DNA of 39,945 nt from Coriobacteriales bacterium (GCA_030529665.1 JAUMWL010000005.1:1-39945); one strand, 5' to 3'; positions 1 through 8,371 are shown, counted from the first letter of the stretch. The notes: generated from the sequence alone by a model not told the origin. Program-made: numbers and translations.

Positions 1-34
1 CCAAACGCAGCGTATGCGGGCTGGGTTTCTTGGC

Positions 35-304
35 TCACCACGCCTTGCTCTGGCGGACAAGACCATGCACGAAGACAACGTCTGCGTCTTCGTCGTACTC
101 ATACACGAGGTAGAAGGGGGACATCGCGCATTTGCGCACCTGAGGCCCAAACTCCCGCACCAAAGACTCCGGCACAAGGGTCAACCCACTTTGCGGAAAG
201 GCCTCAATCATTTGCAGCAGACTCCTTAGATGCTTCTCCACTGAAGGAGACCATATTTGCGCAACATCATATGCAAAGCCCTCTGCGTACTCCATCCTAG
301 CCAC
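35..304 (-). CDS. RelE/ParE-family toxin of a type II toxin-antitoxin pair
   Basis: An 89-residue protein with the length and layout of the RelE/ParE superfamily: an N-terminal helical part, then a beta-rich C-terminal half (around residues 55-85) with a hydrophobic VYEYDEDADVVFVHG strand pair typical of these toxins. Members usually cleave mRNA at the ribosome or poison gyrase; which applies here cannot be read from sequence. The start is taken as GTG at 304, preceded by AAGGAG at good spacing. It overlaps the stop codon of the upstream antitoxin by 8 bases, the usual antitoxin-first translational coupling. Family call is fairly secure from the pairing; the target is unknown. Confidence 0.75.
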   Translation of the reverse strand: MARMEYAEGFAYDVAQIWSPSVEKHLRSLLQMIEAFPQSGLTLVPESLVREFGPQVRKCAMSPFYLVYEYDEDADVVFVHGLVRQSKAW

Positions 305-587
305 GAGCGCTCCTTATGGACTCAACCGCTGCAAAGAGGTTCTCGGTACCCACTATTACACGACCCTCGCTACGATCGATCCTTCCCGAGCGTATTGTTG
401 CCCTCATGCGCTCGGCATAGGCAGCCTCCTCACGTGCCTCGGCGAGCTTTTGCTCGTATAGTTCTTCCGAAAGCAGGACAAAGGCAGCATTGCCATTCTC
501 GGTTACGTGTACGACCTCCCTGCGCGCTGCGTCCTTTACTTCGCGTTGGCGCGTCTTCAAAGCCGCAGATGAATAGATGGCTGTCAT
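297..587 (-). CDS. Phd/YefM-family antitoxin
   Basis: A 96-residue protein whose N-terminus (MTAIYSSAALKTRQREVKDAAR) and following VVHVTENGNAAFVLLSEE segment match the Phd/YefM antitoxin fold, which dimerises, binds the operon promoter and neutralises the partner toxin through its C-terminal tail. The C-terminal half (AEAREEAAYAERMRATIRSGR) is charged and probably helical, as expected for the toxin-binding arm. The start ATG at 587 follows AAGAGG. It lies immediately upstream of, and overlaps, the toxin gene, so the two form an operon. Autoregulation is expected from the family; inverted AGGTAC half-sites lie at 589-594 and 615-620. Confidence 0.75.
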   Translation of the reverse strand: MTAIYSSAALKTRQREVKDAARREVVHVTENGNAAFVLLSEELYEQKLAEAREEAAYAERMRATIRSGRIDRSEGRVIVGTENLFAAVESIRSARG

Positions 588-588
588 A

Positions 589-620
589 AGGTACCTCTTT
601 TCGTATCTAATTTAGTACCT
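589..620 (-). promoter_or_regulatory. Candidate autoregulatory operator of the toxin-antitoxin operon
   Basis: Two inverted AGGTAC/GTACCT half-sites (589-594 and 615-620) flank the ribosome binding site of the antitoxin, and an imperfect palindrome GTATCTAA/TTAGTAC lies at 603-618. This is where a Phd/YefM-type repressor would be expected to bind. No convincing -10/-35 pair was identified, so the exact promoter is not assigned. Confidence 0.3.
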
Positions 621-643
621 AATAGCATGCCAAATAACGGCCA

Positions 644-678
644 GGCCGAGCAATGGGGAGTAGCTCCATTGCTCAGCC
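644..678 (-). terminator. Hairpin downstream of the large secreted protein gene
   Basis: A 13-bp stem (GGCCGAGCAATGG with CCATTGCTCAGCC, one G-U pair) with a 9-base loop lies 24 bases after the stop of the large surface protein gene on the minus strand. The tail on that strand is only weakly T-rich (GTTATTT), so termination is plausible rather than certain. It separates that gene from the toxin-antitoxin operon. Confidence 0.5.
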
Positions 679-701
679 CGGGCGTTACTAGGCGACGCGC
701 C

Positions 702-3700
702 TTACCTTACGACGACCTTACCGGTGACGGTCTTGGTCGCCGCCTTGTAGTTGCCGTTGCCGGCGGCGGTAACCTTGATCTTTATGGAGTAGGTCCCCTT
801 CTTGGTTCCCTTCTTTACGGTAACCTTGCCGGTGTTCTTGTTTATGGTGAGTACTGCGGATCCGCCCGCCTTGGCGTAGGTGACCTTGCCCTGAGCCTTG
901 GAGACGGTGACCGGGCACTTGACCGCGACGGCCTTCTTCTTGAGCGTAGAGAAGCTCGCGGTCTTTTTGCCCGCCTTCACCGTCATGGGGTTGGCAGCCT
1001 TGTTCACGACGACCTTGTACGAGACCGCCTTCGATCCCGCCTCGTAGTTGGCGTTGCCAGCCGCCGTAACCTTTACGATGACGGCATACGTGCCCGCCGA
1101 GGTTGCCTTTGGTACCGTGACCTTGCCGGTGCTCTTGTTCACCAAGAACTTCTTCGCCGTCGCGTTCGTGCTGGCGTTCGCGTAGGTCACGGCGCCATGG
1201 GCCTTGGAGACGGCCACGTTGCCGGCCGTGGCGACGGCCTTGGCCGGGCTGTAGGTCGTGGTCACGCCCGCGTGCTTCGCGCTCGCCTTGATTGGGTTGG
1301 ACGCCTTGGCGATGGTTACCTGCGCCGTGACCTTGGCCTCGTTGTAGTTGCAGGTACCAGCCGCCGTAACGGTGATGGTTGCCGTGCCAGCGCCAACAAT
1401 GGCCACCTTGCCGGCTGCGTCCACGGTGGCGACCTTGGCGTTAGAGCTCTTGTACGATATGGCACCGTCGACCGACCAATCAAGAACATCGAGCTCGAAC
1501 GGCTCGTCACCATACGTTGCCCTAAAGACGTCTTCCAGGAGGTCGATGTCTTGGTCTGCCTTGGCGATGGCGAAATCTTTGCGTGCGGTACCGGTATAGT
1601 CGCCACAACCAGTTACGACGACAGTTGCCGTACCGGCGTTGACGTTGTTCTGGTATGCAACTTCGTAGTCAAAAGGCCAGTCTAGCTCAGCACCGTTGAG
1701 CGAAACCGTGACGCCCGGCTCGAGCTCCGACCCATCATACGTGAAGCTCTCTTGGTCCAATTCAATCGTGGCACCCGAGATGTTGGTGGGCTGAGGGCTG
1801 GCAGACCCCACAATCTGGAAGGTGGCGGTCCTCGAACCGGAGAAGTTGCCCTTGCCGGTAATGGTTATCGTGGCGGTGCCCGGCCCCACGTTGTTGCTGT
1901 ACCCGAGCGTGTAGTCGGTACCTTTGTCGAGCGCCTTGCCGCCAAAGGTCACGGCGGGCTCGGGCATGAGCTCCTTCCCCGTCGCCGTCTGGTCCGCGAT
2001 CTGCCCCACCGTCACCGCGTCGTCCGCGATGGACAGCGGCGAGATGGTGAACTGGGTGGAGAGGTTGCTGGGCTGCAGGTAGTTTCCGCTGCTCGCCCCG
2101 CCGAACGAGATGGTCGCGGTCGCCGTGTGCGTGCCGGCGCCCGTCGCGGCGCCCGACACCGTGGCGGTCACGGCCTCGCCGGGGGCGGCGTTGCCCACCG
2201 TGGCGGCGGGCTTCTTCGACGTGCCGTCGTAGGCGAGCTGGGTGCCCGTCCACGCGAGCGTGAGCTGGCGCGGCGAGATGGTGAGGTCCGCGCTCGCGCT
2301 GCCGGTGTAGTCGCCCTGGCCGGTGGCGACCACGGTGACGGCGCCCGCGCTCGCGAGGTCGGACGTGGCCTCGCCGCCGCGCCGGTACGACACCGCGTAG
2401 TCGCCCGCCCCGAGCGCGGTGCCGCCCAGGGTCACGGTGACGGCCGGCTGGTGCGCGGTACCGTCGTAGGTGAAGGAGCTCGCCGAGAGGGTCACGGTCG
2501 CGTCGGAGATGTCATTTTGCCCCAACGGATCCATGTCGCGTGTTTCGGTATCGTGGCATACCGAGCACTCGCGCGTCTCCTCGCCTGCCTGGGTTGCCGT
2601 TGGAGGCGTGGTAACATGCCAGTCTCCCCACGTGTGCTGACCAGTCGCGGGAATCTCAACGTTCTCCGTCTGGGTCGCAAACGCCGCGTTCAAGAAGGTC
2701 GCGGTGTAAGTCAACACGCCCGGTTCCTTACAGGTCGCGGCCGCTGTGACCTCCGAGGTCGTGCTCACGGTCTCGGTTTCTTTATGCGCGGAGTTGTTTG
2801 CGCACACGCGTGTGGCGGTCACGCTACCCTTATTAGCTGCCCACACGTACTCGGCGGCACCCCAGTTGTGGCCGCTTACCGTAATGGATACGGTACCGTC
2901 GCAGGAATTGTAGTTGGTCGTGTCACTAGGCGTGAACGTCCAATGGTAGGTGTTCGTGCCATACGACAAGATCGTCTCCGTAAGGCTTAGGGTTCCCGCC
3001 ACGCTGGTATTGGTACGGCTCAACACAACCTTGGAGACGTCGAGGTCATCCACGACCGAGCCGGCCGTTACCGTTCCCAAATTGGGAGTTGCCTTGGAAA
3101 TTGTAAAGTCTGCCGTCGCAGTACCAGACAAATAGGTGTCCGTCTCGGCTATGGTGGCCCTCACTATGTAGCTGTTTGCGTTGGTGGGAACAGCATTCGT
3201 GTAGGTGTTGTCGTCCGAGCCGGCAACCTTGTACTCAAACGTCACGGTACCGTTGCCAGGGTTGCTGCCCTCGGTTAGCTGCGGCGTGTTGGCGGCTTGG
3301 CCATACGTCCAGCCCTGTATGGTGACCTCGGGAGAGATGCTTTGCTTCTCTGTTGTCGGGTCATTCGCCGGATCATAGTTTGTGCTGGAAAGCTCCAAGT
3401 CAGACTGTGGATATGTCGATTTGGTCTCACCATCGTACATAAAGTAGTTCTTTCCCGTCTTGCTAAGCGTGGTGAAGCCGTAGTAGTTATTGGCATAGCC
3501 GCCTTCCACGTAGCCCTTTAGGAACAAATAGTCGGGATTGCCTGCCGAGCCCTCGTCGCAGTTGGTTACGTCTATTAGGTAGTTCTTGCTATCGGGCATG
3601 CGCACAACGTTCCACATGTGGCCACCCATCTCGCTGGTGTTTAGAACGTTGCCCAGAAGCCCCGTAACCGTTAGACACTCAACGTCGGTCCTGCCCGACA

Positions 3701-4712
3701 GGTCGCACAGATACTTGAACGCCTTGGAGTAACCTTCGCACACCACGTCGGTAGTAATATCTCCGTCAAACACCCACACGAGCTCCCAGGGATTGTTGGA
3801 TCCATAGGTGGCAATGCTGCCAGCCTCCAGAGCGGCATCGTTGTATTCCACCAGATTGCAAATCTCCTGCTTGTAGGACGCCAGGCGCACAGACGCCACC
3901 TCGTTCTTGTGGTCGTTTGCAATGGTAGTCGCACGATTGACGGCCGTTTGAACAGACTGAGCAAGAGTCGTGTCTATATTGTAGTCACCCGCCGCATAGT
4001 TAGAGGCGACCTTGATACGAAGGCTTGCCTTAGTAAATATAAAGTCTTCGCTTGAATAACTGTAGCCAAACGATGTCCCGTAGGCTCTACCGTACCAATA
4101 CATTTCGTAGGGACAGTCCGCCCAAACGGCATCCATCGCCTTGTCTACAATCGTGCCGACCTCTTGTGACCACTTGGCACTAATGGCCTCCTTAGCTTCT
4201 TGCGTAATCACGCCGTTCGACAACGGATTGGCAATGCCAACCTCGGCAAATTTCCACTTATCCTTGCTAAGCACCTCAGACAAGGGCAGCTCGATTACAG
4301 TGCTTGATTGCTCGCCGAGGGCAACCTGCTGCACGACCCCTTTTATGACGTCATATACTGCGTACTCTGATTCTGTGAGATACTCCCCCGCGCTTTGTAT
4401 GGTGACATCAAAGTCATCTGCAGATTCGGGCAGCTTCATATCAAACTGCTGCTGAATGTAGGATTTAAACAACTCGTCGTTACTGACGCCGGAATCCCCA
4501 TCCCGCACTTCTATGAATCCAGAGGCCTGGGAACCTTGGTTGGCAACAGTCCCCTCAGAGTCCCCGGGTTCTACCACGATTCCCTCTTCGACCTCGGTGA
4601 GCATCTCCGCAAGGGCCGGAACAGGCACCGACCCCCAGGCCAACAAGAATGCCAGCAGGACCATAAACGCCGTTCGTGGCACGTTGAAACAATTGGGTCT
4701 ACGCTTGTTCAT
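702..4712 (-). CDS. Large secreted transglutaminase-like protein with Ig-like/MBG repeats
   Basis: A 1336-residue exported protein. The start is ATG at 4712 because AGAGGAG lies just upstream; the longer frame to 4745 has no such signal. Residues 1-35 are a Sec signal peptide (basic start, hydrophobic core, PALA cleavage). A transglutaminase-like core follows with a candidate Cys325 (VCEGYSKAF), His365 (GGHMWNVV) and Asp381 (LIDVTNCD) triad, so it could be a protease or cross-linking enzyme acting outside the cell. From about residue 450 on there are Ig-like modules: FTYDG-type MBG repeats, and near the C-terminus two Lys-rich copies ending in KVTAAGNxNY. No LPxTG, membrane helix or choline-binding motif is seen at the C-terminus, which simply ends VVVR. 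The stretch coding for the middle repeats (about 1980-2490) is far richer in GC than the transglutaminase part. Confidence 0.85.
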   Translation of the reverse strand: MNKRRPNCFNVPRTAFMVLLAFLLAWGSVPVPALAEMLTEVEEGIVVEPGDSEGTVANQGSQASGFIEVRDGDSGVSNDELFKSYIQQQFDMKLPESADDFDVTIQSAGEYLTESEYAVYDVIKGVVQQVALGEQSSTVIELPLSEVLSKDKWKFAEVGIANPLSNGVITQEAKEAISAKWSQEVGTIVDKAMDAVWADCPYEMYWYGRAYGTSFGYSYSSEDFIFTKASLRIKVASNYAAGDYNIDTTLAQSVQTAVNRATTIANDHKNEVASVRLASYKQEICNLVEYNDAALEAGSIATYGSNNPWELVWVFDGDITTDVVCEGYSKAFKYLCDLSGRTDVECLTVTGLLGNVLNTSEMGGHMWNVVRMPDSKNYLIDVTNCDEGSAGNPDYLFLKGYVEGGYANNYYGFTTLSKTGKNYFMYDGETKSTYPQSDLELSSTNYDPANDPTTEKQSISPEVTIQGWTYGQAANTPQLTEGSNPGNGTVTFEYKVAGSDDNTYTNAVPTNANSYIVRATIAETDTYLSGTATADFTISKATPNLGTVTAGSVVDDLDVSKVVLSRTNTSVAGTLSLTETILSYGTNTYHWTFTPSDTTNYNSCDGTVSITVSGHNWGAAEYVWAANKGSVTATRVCANNSAHKETETVSTTSEVTAAATCKEPGVLTYTATFLNAAFATQTENVEIPATGQHTWGDWHVTTPPTATQAGEETRECSVCHDTETRDMDPLGQNDISDATVTLSASSFTYDGTAHQPAVTVTLGGTALGAGDYAVSYRRGGEATSDLASAGAVTVVATGQGDYTGSASADLTISPRQLTLAWTGTQLAYDGTSKKPAATVGNAAPGEAVTATVSGAATGAGTHTATATISFGGASSGNYLQPSNLSTQFTISPLSIADDAVTVGQIADQTATGKELMPEPAVTFGGKALDKGTDYTLGYSNNVGPGTATITITGKGNFSGSRTATFQIVGSASPQPTNISGATIELDQESFTYDGSELEPGVTVSLNGAELDWPFDYEVAYQNNVNAGTATVVVTGCGDYTGTARKDFAIAKADQDIDLLEDVFRATYGDEPFELDVLDWSVDGAISYKSSNAKVATVDAAGKVAIVGAGTATITVTAAGTCNYNEAKVTAQVTIAKASNPIKASAKHAGVTTTYSPAKAVATAGNVAVSKAHGAVTYANASTNATAKKFLVNKSTGKVTVPKATSAGTYAVIVKVTAAGNANYEAGSKAVSYKVVVNKAANPMTVKAGKKTASFSTLKKKAVAVKCPVTVSKAQGKVTYAKAGGSAVLTINKNTGKVTVKKGTKKGTYSIKIKVTAAGNGNYKAATKTVTGKVVVR

Positions 4713-4742
4713 GAGCAGCTCCTCTTCTCGCGCGATGTTGCC

Positions 4743-4761
4743 CATACAACTTCATTGTATG
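4743..4761 (-). promoter_or_regulatory. Inverted repeat and possible -10 region upstream of the surface protein gene
   Basis: CATACAA/TTGTATG form a 7-bp inverted repeat with a 5-base gap about 30 bases before the start codon. On the minus strand it overlaps TACAAT, a good -10 match, but no good -35 lies 16-18 bases upstream. It could be an operator overlapping a promoter that needs an activator; this is a weak call. Confidence 0.3.
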
Positions 4762-4785
4762 TAAAAATCACGTCACAGAAAAGAA

Positions 4786-4811
4786 GAACGCGTCTGTTGA
4801 GAGACGCGTTC
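4786..4811 (-). terminator. Intrinsic terminator after the acyl-CoA thioesterase gene
   Basis: A perfect 10-bp stem (GAACGCGTCT/AGACGCGTTC) with a 6-base loop, followed on the minus strand by TTCTTTTCT. It lies about 60 bases beyond the thioesterase stop and upstream of the surface protein gene, so it insulates the two. Its arms begin TGGAACGC, an end shared with several other hairpins in this window. Confidence 0.75.
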
Positions 4812-4872
4812 CACATATGTAGACGCCAGCGAATCACTTGGCAGAATAGTTTGATTCTTTAAATAACGTTGC

Positions 4873-5367
4873 CTAGATGCCCTGCGCGTGGCGAAGCTTG
4901 CGCAGCTCGGCGCGCTTGCGGGCGTTCTCGCATTCGGCGTGCTCTTCGTCGGTGTCGGCCACAAGTCCCCAGGGTATGGGCTTGGGATGGCCGTCCTTGT
5001 CCACGCACACCTCGGTGAGGTAGGCGTGATTGATCATGGTGCGCTCGCCCGTCTCGGGCTCTATGACGTAGGTGTCCACACGCACCTCCATGGAGGTTCG
5101 CTCCACATGAGTGACCCATGCGTCCAGCACAACGATGTCGTTGAGAAAGGCCGGGTGACGAAACTCGAGCTTGTCGACGGCCACCGTCGTTATGTCGCCA
5201 CCACACTGCAGCCGGGCCGCAATACCCGCAAGGTCATCGATCCACTCCATGAGCCTGCCGCCAAACAGGCGGTTGGACCCGTTGATGTCCTCGTGCCGCA
5301 ACATGTACGTCGACGAAACGTGCGTATCGCACACGTGCTTGTAACCTATGCGCTCTACCTCTGCCAT
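4873..5367 (-). CDS. Acyl-CoA thioesterase, hotdog fold (YciA/BACH type)
   Basis: A 164-residue hotdog-fold thioesterase that hydrolyses acyl-CoA esters in the cytoplasm. The family signature is clear: residues 25-48 read HEDINGSNRLFGGRLMEWID, with the conserved Asn30, the GG turn and Asp44/45 that shape the active site, followed by the long central helix. The later strands VDKLEFRHPAFLNDIV and the MINHAYLTEV strand are also typical. The start is ATG at 5367, preceded by GGAGG; an upstream frame extension lacks this. It stands alone between two terminators, so it is probably its own transcription unit. Chain-length specificity cannot be predicted. Confidence 0.85.
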   Translation of the reverse strand: MAEVERIGYKHVCDTHVSSTYMLRHEDINGSNRLFGGRLMEWIDDLAGIAARLQCGGDITTVAVDKLEFRHPAFLNDIVVLDAWVTHVERTSMEVRVDTYVIEPETGERTMINHAYLTEVCVDKDGHPKPIPWGLVADTDEEHAECENARKRAELRKLRHAQGI

Positions 5368-5416
5368 GAGTCTTCCCTCCGTCGAGGTCCTATGCAATTG
5401 GTTGTGTCAAACGGGG

Positions 5417-5449
5417 TTGGCCAAAAGGGGCTAAGCCCCTTTTGGCCAA
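5417..5449. terminator. Palindromic bidirectional terminator repeat (copy 1)
   Basis: A perfect 15-bp palindrome, TTGGCCAAAAGGGGC with loop TAA. Its core, AAAAGGGGC-TAA-GCCCCTTTT, is a GC stem flanked by A4 and T4, so it looks like a terminator from either side. It lies directly after the HerA-like gene stop. Three related palindromes occur at 13542-13573, 20664-20727 and 38841-38885. Confidence 0.7.
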
Positions 5450-5464
5450 AAGCGTTACGGGTGG

Positions 5465-7075
5465 TTATCGCTTGGTGCCAAAGATGCCGCGCGTGATTTG
5501 GCGACCAGCCTCGCGACCGATGGTGCCCACCACGCTGTTGAAGAGGTTGCCCACCACGCGGTCACGCGCCTTCTTGGCCTCCGCTTCCTTTTGCTCGGCC
5601 TCCTTCTCGGCCTTGAGGCGCAGGCGATCGGCCTCTTTCTCGGCCTTGAGACGCAGACGGTCGGCCTCTTTTTCCTCTGCGATGCGCTTTCGCTCAGCTT
5701 CTTTTTCTTCCTCGATGCGCTGACGCTCGGCCTCCTTTTGGGCAGCCTCCTGCCTCGCCGCCTCCTCTGCGGCTTCCACCGCAGCTGCCCGCGCCTCCTC
5801 TATAAGCTCGAAGGCGCTCTCGCGGTCAAACGCCTCTTCGTACTTGCCCATAAGGTCGTATCCGTTGGCAAGAACGTTGGCAATGATACCTGGGTCCGCA
5901 GCCGCCATGCGACAACCCGGGAACAACACACGTGCACGCTCCACCATGCTGGGACGACCGCTCTGGTCCAAGAAGCTCACGAGCGCCTCACCCGTACCCA
6001 CGTCCTGCAACGCCTCCACGGAGTCGAACGCAGGATTGGCGCGGAAGCTCGCCGCCGCAGCCTTAACCGCCTTTTGCTCGGCTGGCGTATAGGCGCGCAG
6101 ACCGTGCTGCACGCGGTTGGACAGCTGTGCCAAGACCTCGTTGGGGATGTCGGAGGGGGACTGGGTAATAAAGTACACGCCCACACCCTTGGAACGGATG
6201 AGCTTTACCACCTGCACGACCTTGTCGACGAGCTGCCTGGGCATGCCGTTAAACAGGAGGTGCGCCTCGTCAAAGAAGAACACGAAGCGCGGCTTTTCGG
6301 GGTCGCCCACCTCGGGCAGGCGCTCAAACAGCGTGGACAGCATCCAGAGCAGGAACATTGAGTAGATGAGGGGCGTGTTTATGAGCTCGGTCGCATTTAG
6401 GATGTTTACGTAGCCACGACCATAGGAGTCGCACTCAAACCAGTCCATGATGTCGAGGTTGGGCTCGCCAAAGAAGATGTCGCCGCCTTGGTCCTCCACG
6501 GCTATGAGGGCACGCTGGATGGCTCCGACCGACTGGCTGGACACGCGGCCGTAGGTGGTCTCGTACTCCTTGGCGTGGTCGGCAACGTAGGTGAGCATGG
6601 CACGCAAGTCCTTGAGGTCTATGAGCAGCATCTGCTGGTCGTCGGCCACGCGGAACACGATGTTGAGCACGCCCTGCTGCACGGCGGTGAGTCCTAGCAG
6701 GCGGCTGAGCAGCTGCGGCCCCATGTCGCTAATGGTCACTCGAACGGGTATGCCTGACCCGCCCAGCATGTCCCATATGCGGCACGGCGTCCCCTGGAAC
6801 GCAAACTCTCTCTCGTCAATGCCAAACGCCTCCATGCGCGAACGCAGGGAATCCGTAAGCTCGCCAGCTTGGGCCATGCCCGTTACGTCGCCCTTTACGT
6901 CGGCCATGAATACGGGCACGCCCGCGTCGCTAAAGCCCTCGGCCATTACCTTAAGCGTAACGGTCTTGCCCGTACCCGAGGCACCGGCAATCAGACCGTG
7001 ACGATTTGCCTGGTTGAGCAGCAAATAGCAGGGATTCTCTCCCTGGGCCATCCAAATCTTGTTGTCCTGGAGCAT
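5465..7075 (-). CDS. HerA/DUF853-family ATPase (YjgR-like)
   Basis: A 536-residue P-loop ATPase of the DUF853/YjgR group, related to HerA helicases. Walker A is GASGTGKT (residues 31-38) and Walker B is the FVFFFDEAHLLF segment; the conserved VYFITQSPSDIPNEVLAQLSNRVQHGLRA block is the sensor region. The C-terminal 120 residues form a highly charged coiled coil made of near-identical 11-residue repeats (EADRLRLKAEK). The chain ends GREAGRQITRGIFGTKR, typical for this family. The start is ATG at 7075 with GGGGGAGG upstream. The cellular role of the family is not established; no nuclease partner (NurA) is adjacent. Downstream is a palindromic terminator; upstream is a 450-base noncoding region. 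Confidence 0.85.
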   Translation of the reverse strand: MLQDNKIWMAQGENPCYLLLNQANRHGLIAGASGTGKTVTLKVMAEGFSDAGVPVFMADVKGDVTGMAQAGELTDSLRSRMEAFGIDEREFAFQGTPCRIWDMLGGSGIPVRVTISDMGPQLLSRLLGLTAVQQGVLNIVFRVADDQQMLLIDLKDLRAMLTYVADHAKEYETTYGRVSSQSVGAIQRALIAVEDQGGDIFFGEPNLDIMDWFECDSYGRGYVNILNATELINTPLIYSMFLLWMLSTLFERLPEVGDPEKPRFVFFFDEAHLLFNGMPRQLVDKVVQVVKLIRSKGVGVYFITQSPSDIPNEVLAQLSNRVQHGLRAYTPAEQKAVKAAAASFRANPAFDSVEALQDVGTGEALVSFLDQSGRPSMVERARVLFPGCRMAAADPGIIANVLANGYDLMGKYEEAFDRESAFELIEEARAAAVEAAEEAARQEAAQKEAERQRIEEEKEAERKRIAEEKEADRLRLKAEKEADRLRLKAEKEAEQKEAEAKKARDRVVGNLFNSVVGTIGREAGRQITRGIFGTKR

Positions 7076-7157
7076 GTGACCTCCCCCATCGCGCGTAAGT
7101 ACTCGCCCCATTGTATCAGGCAAGAGAGGAAGCGGTGCCGCGAAGGAGCGAACGGCA

Positions 7158-7320
7158 ATTAGTGGCTTTTTTAGAAAATAGTTAAAGTTTTATCTGGGGT
7201 TTTACAAAACATCATTCCAGAATTTACCACTACGTATTTTATGTAGTGGTAAATTCTGGAAATGTGTTTGCACTCTAACCGGTGTTATTTCAGTATTTAT
7301 ATCGGAATTTGCCACTAATT
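7158..7320. promoter_or_regulatory. Nested inverted repeats of an AATTTRCCACTA motif upstream of the HerA-like gene
   Basis: An inner perfect 19-bp inverted repeat (arms 7215-7233 and 7243-7261, 9-base loop) lies inside an outer 10-bp pair AATTAGTGGC (7158-7167) / GCCACTAATT (7311-7320). All four arms carry the same CCACTA core. This looks like a multi-site operator or cruciform-forming regulator upstream of the gene starting at 7075. No binding protein can be named. Confidence 0.5.
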
Positions 7321-7409
7321 ACGAGCTCGGATTCGTCGCCACATCCCTCCACTTTAAAAACCGCCCCCAAAGACGAGTCGCGGCCCATAAATAAGGTGCA
7401 AAGCACACG

Positions 7410-7464
7410 CTGGAGTCTCCTTACGCCCCTCGCCTAAGGCATTTGGGGGTCCAGGGGACTCCAG
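7410..7464. ncRNA. Candidate structured RNA element in the rsmI 3' region
   Basis: An 11-bp outer stem (CTGGAGTCTCC at 7410-7420 with GGGGACTCCAG at 7454-7464), a middle C-rich/G-rich pairing, and an inner GCC-TAA-GGC turn can stack into one long hairpin. Pairing is slightly better for a plus-strand RNA because the one mismatch becomes U-G. It may be a small RNA, a 3' UTR element or a terminator without a U tract. Transcription is unproven. Confidence 0.3.
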
Positions 7465-7524
7465 AACCGGCTAAATCACATGCCCAACATGCGGATGCGT
7501 CGCGCACAGCAGCAAATCAATAAC

Positions 7525-8364
7525 CTATGAGTAATCTATTATGTGATCGTACACCTCGGCACGCGGTATGGAGAACTGCTTGGCCAGCTTTCGCGCCAAG
7601 CGACTCTTTGACTCCCCCGCCTCAAGACCAGCCGCGATGGCCTCTTGGAGCTCGGCACCCCTTTGCGTGGCGTCCTCGCCCTCATCCGCGACGGGTCCCT
7701 CAACTACCAACACGCACTCCCCGCGTACCTCGCCGCGCTCGCGCACGCACTCCAGCAGCGCCGGCGCCACGTCACGCACGACTTCCTCATGCAGCTTGGT
7801 AAGCTCACGCACGAGCGCAACCCGACGCAACGGATAGATCTCGGCAAGTGCCTCGAGTGTTGCAACCACACGATGCGGCGACTCATAAAACACCAACGCA
7901 CCAGGAACCGCAGCCAACTCACGCAAGCGACGTTCCCGGGCTCCCGCTTTTCGCGGCAAGAACCCCTCAAAGAAGAAATGGTCCATGGGGAGGCCGGAGG
8001 CCACAAGCGCGCAGATAACGGCACTCGGACCAGGTATTACCTCCACGGGAAGCCCCTGTTCCAGAGCGGCGTCCACCAGCTTTTGACCAGGATCAGAAAC
8101 GCCAGGCATTCCCGCATCCGAGACAAACGCCACGCGCTCACCGCAATCAACCCGCGCAAGGGTCTCTCCCATGCGCAGCCCAAGCACGTTTTCGTCGCAC
8201 CGCACCAAAGGAACGCGTATGTCAAATCGCGCCAGCAGCTTTGATGTGACCCGCGTGTCCTCGCACAGCAGCACGTCTGCCGCACGCAAGGTATCCAGCA
8301 CGCGCGGAGAAGCGTCCTGCAAGTTTCCTATGGGCGTACCCACCATGGAGAGCATGCCGGCCAT
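7525..8364 (-). CDS. rsmI: 16S rRNA (cytidine(1402)-2'-O)-methyltransferase
   Basis: A 279-residue tetrapyrrole-methylase-fold enzyme that 2'-O-methylates C1402 of 16S rRNA in the ribosomal P site, using SAM. The family motifs are intact: VGTPIGNLQD at the N-terminus, LCEDTR, FVSDAGMPGVSDPG, and VFYESPHRV. The second motif has M-PGV where many homologues have T-PLI. The start is ATG at 8364, 7 bases after the upstream gene's stop with GGGGTGAG overlapping that stop, so it is co-translated with the GH5-like gene. In Firmicutes rsmI sits in the same tmk-holB-ricT neighbourhood, as here. Confidence 0.93.
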   Translation of the reverse strand: MAGMLSMVGTPIGNLQDASPRVLDTLRAADVLLCEDTRVTSKLLARFDIRVPLVRCDENVLGLRMGETLARVDCGERVAFVSDAGMPGVSDPGQKLVDAALEQGLPVEVIPGPSAVICALVASGLPMDHFFFEGFLPRKAGARERRLRELAAVPGALVFYESPHRVVATLEALAEIYPLRRVALVRELTKLHEEVVRDVAPALLECVRERGEVRGECVLVVEGPVADEGEDATQRGAELQEAIAAGLEAGESKSRLARKLAKQFSIPRAEVYDHIIDYS

Positions 8365-8371
8365 ATGCGGC

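Larger units (their letters stand above)
7076..7524. other. 450-base noncoding region with nested palindromes and a structured element
   Basis: No credible gene is seen. The part nearest the HerA-like gene (7157-7320) is AT-rich and contains four copies of an AATTTRCCACTA-like motif arranged as nested inverted repeats. The part near rsmI (7396-7464) holds a GC-rich element able to fold. Both are listed separately. Confidence 0.6.

Noticed and set aside
7380-7480. A tRNA gene in the GC-rich region near rsmI
   Set aside because: No acceptor/T-arm pattern (GTTC..) in the right spacing; the pairing is a single long hairpin.
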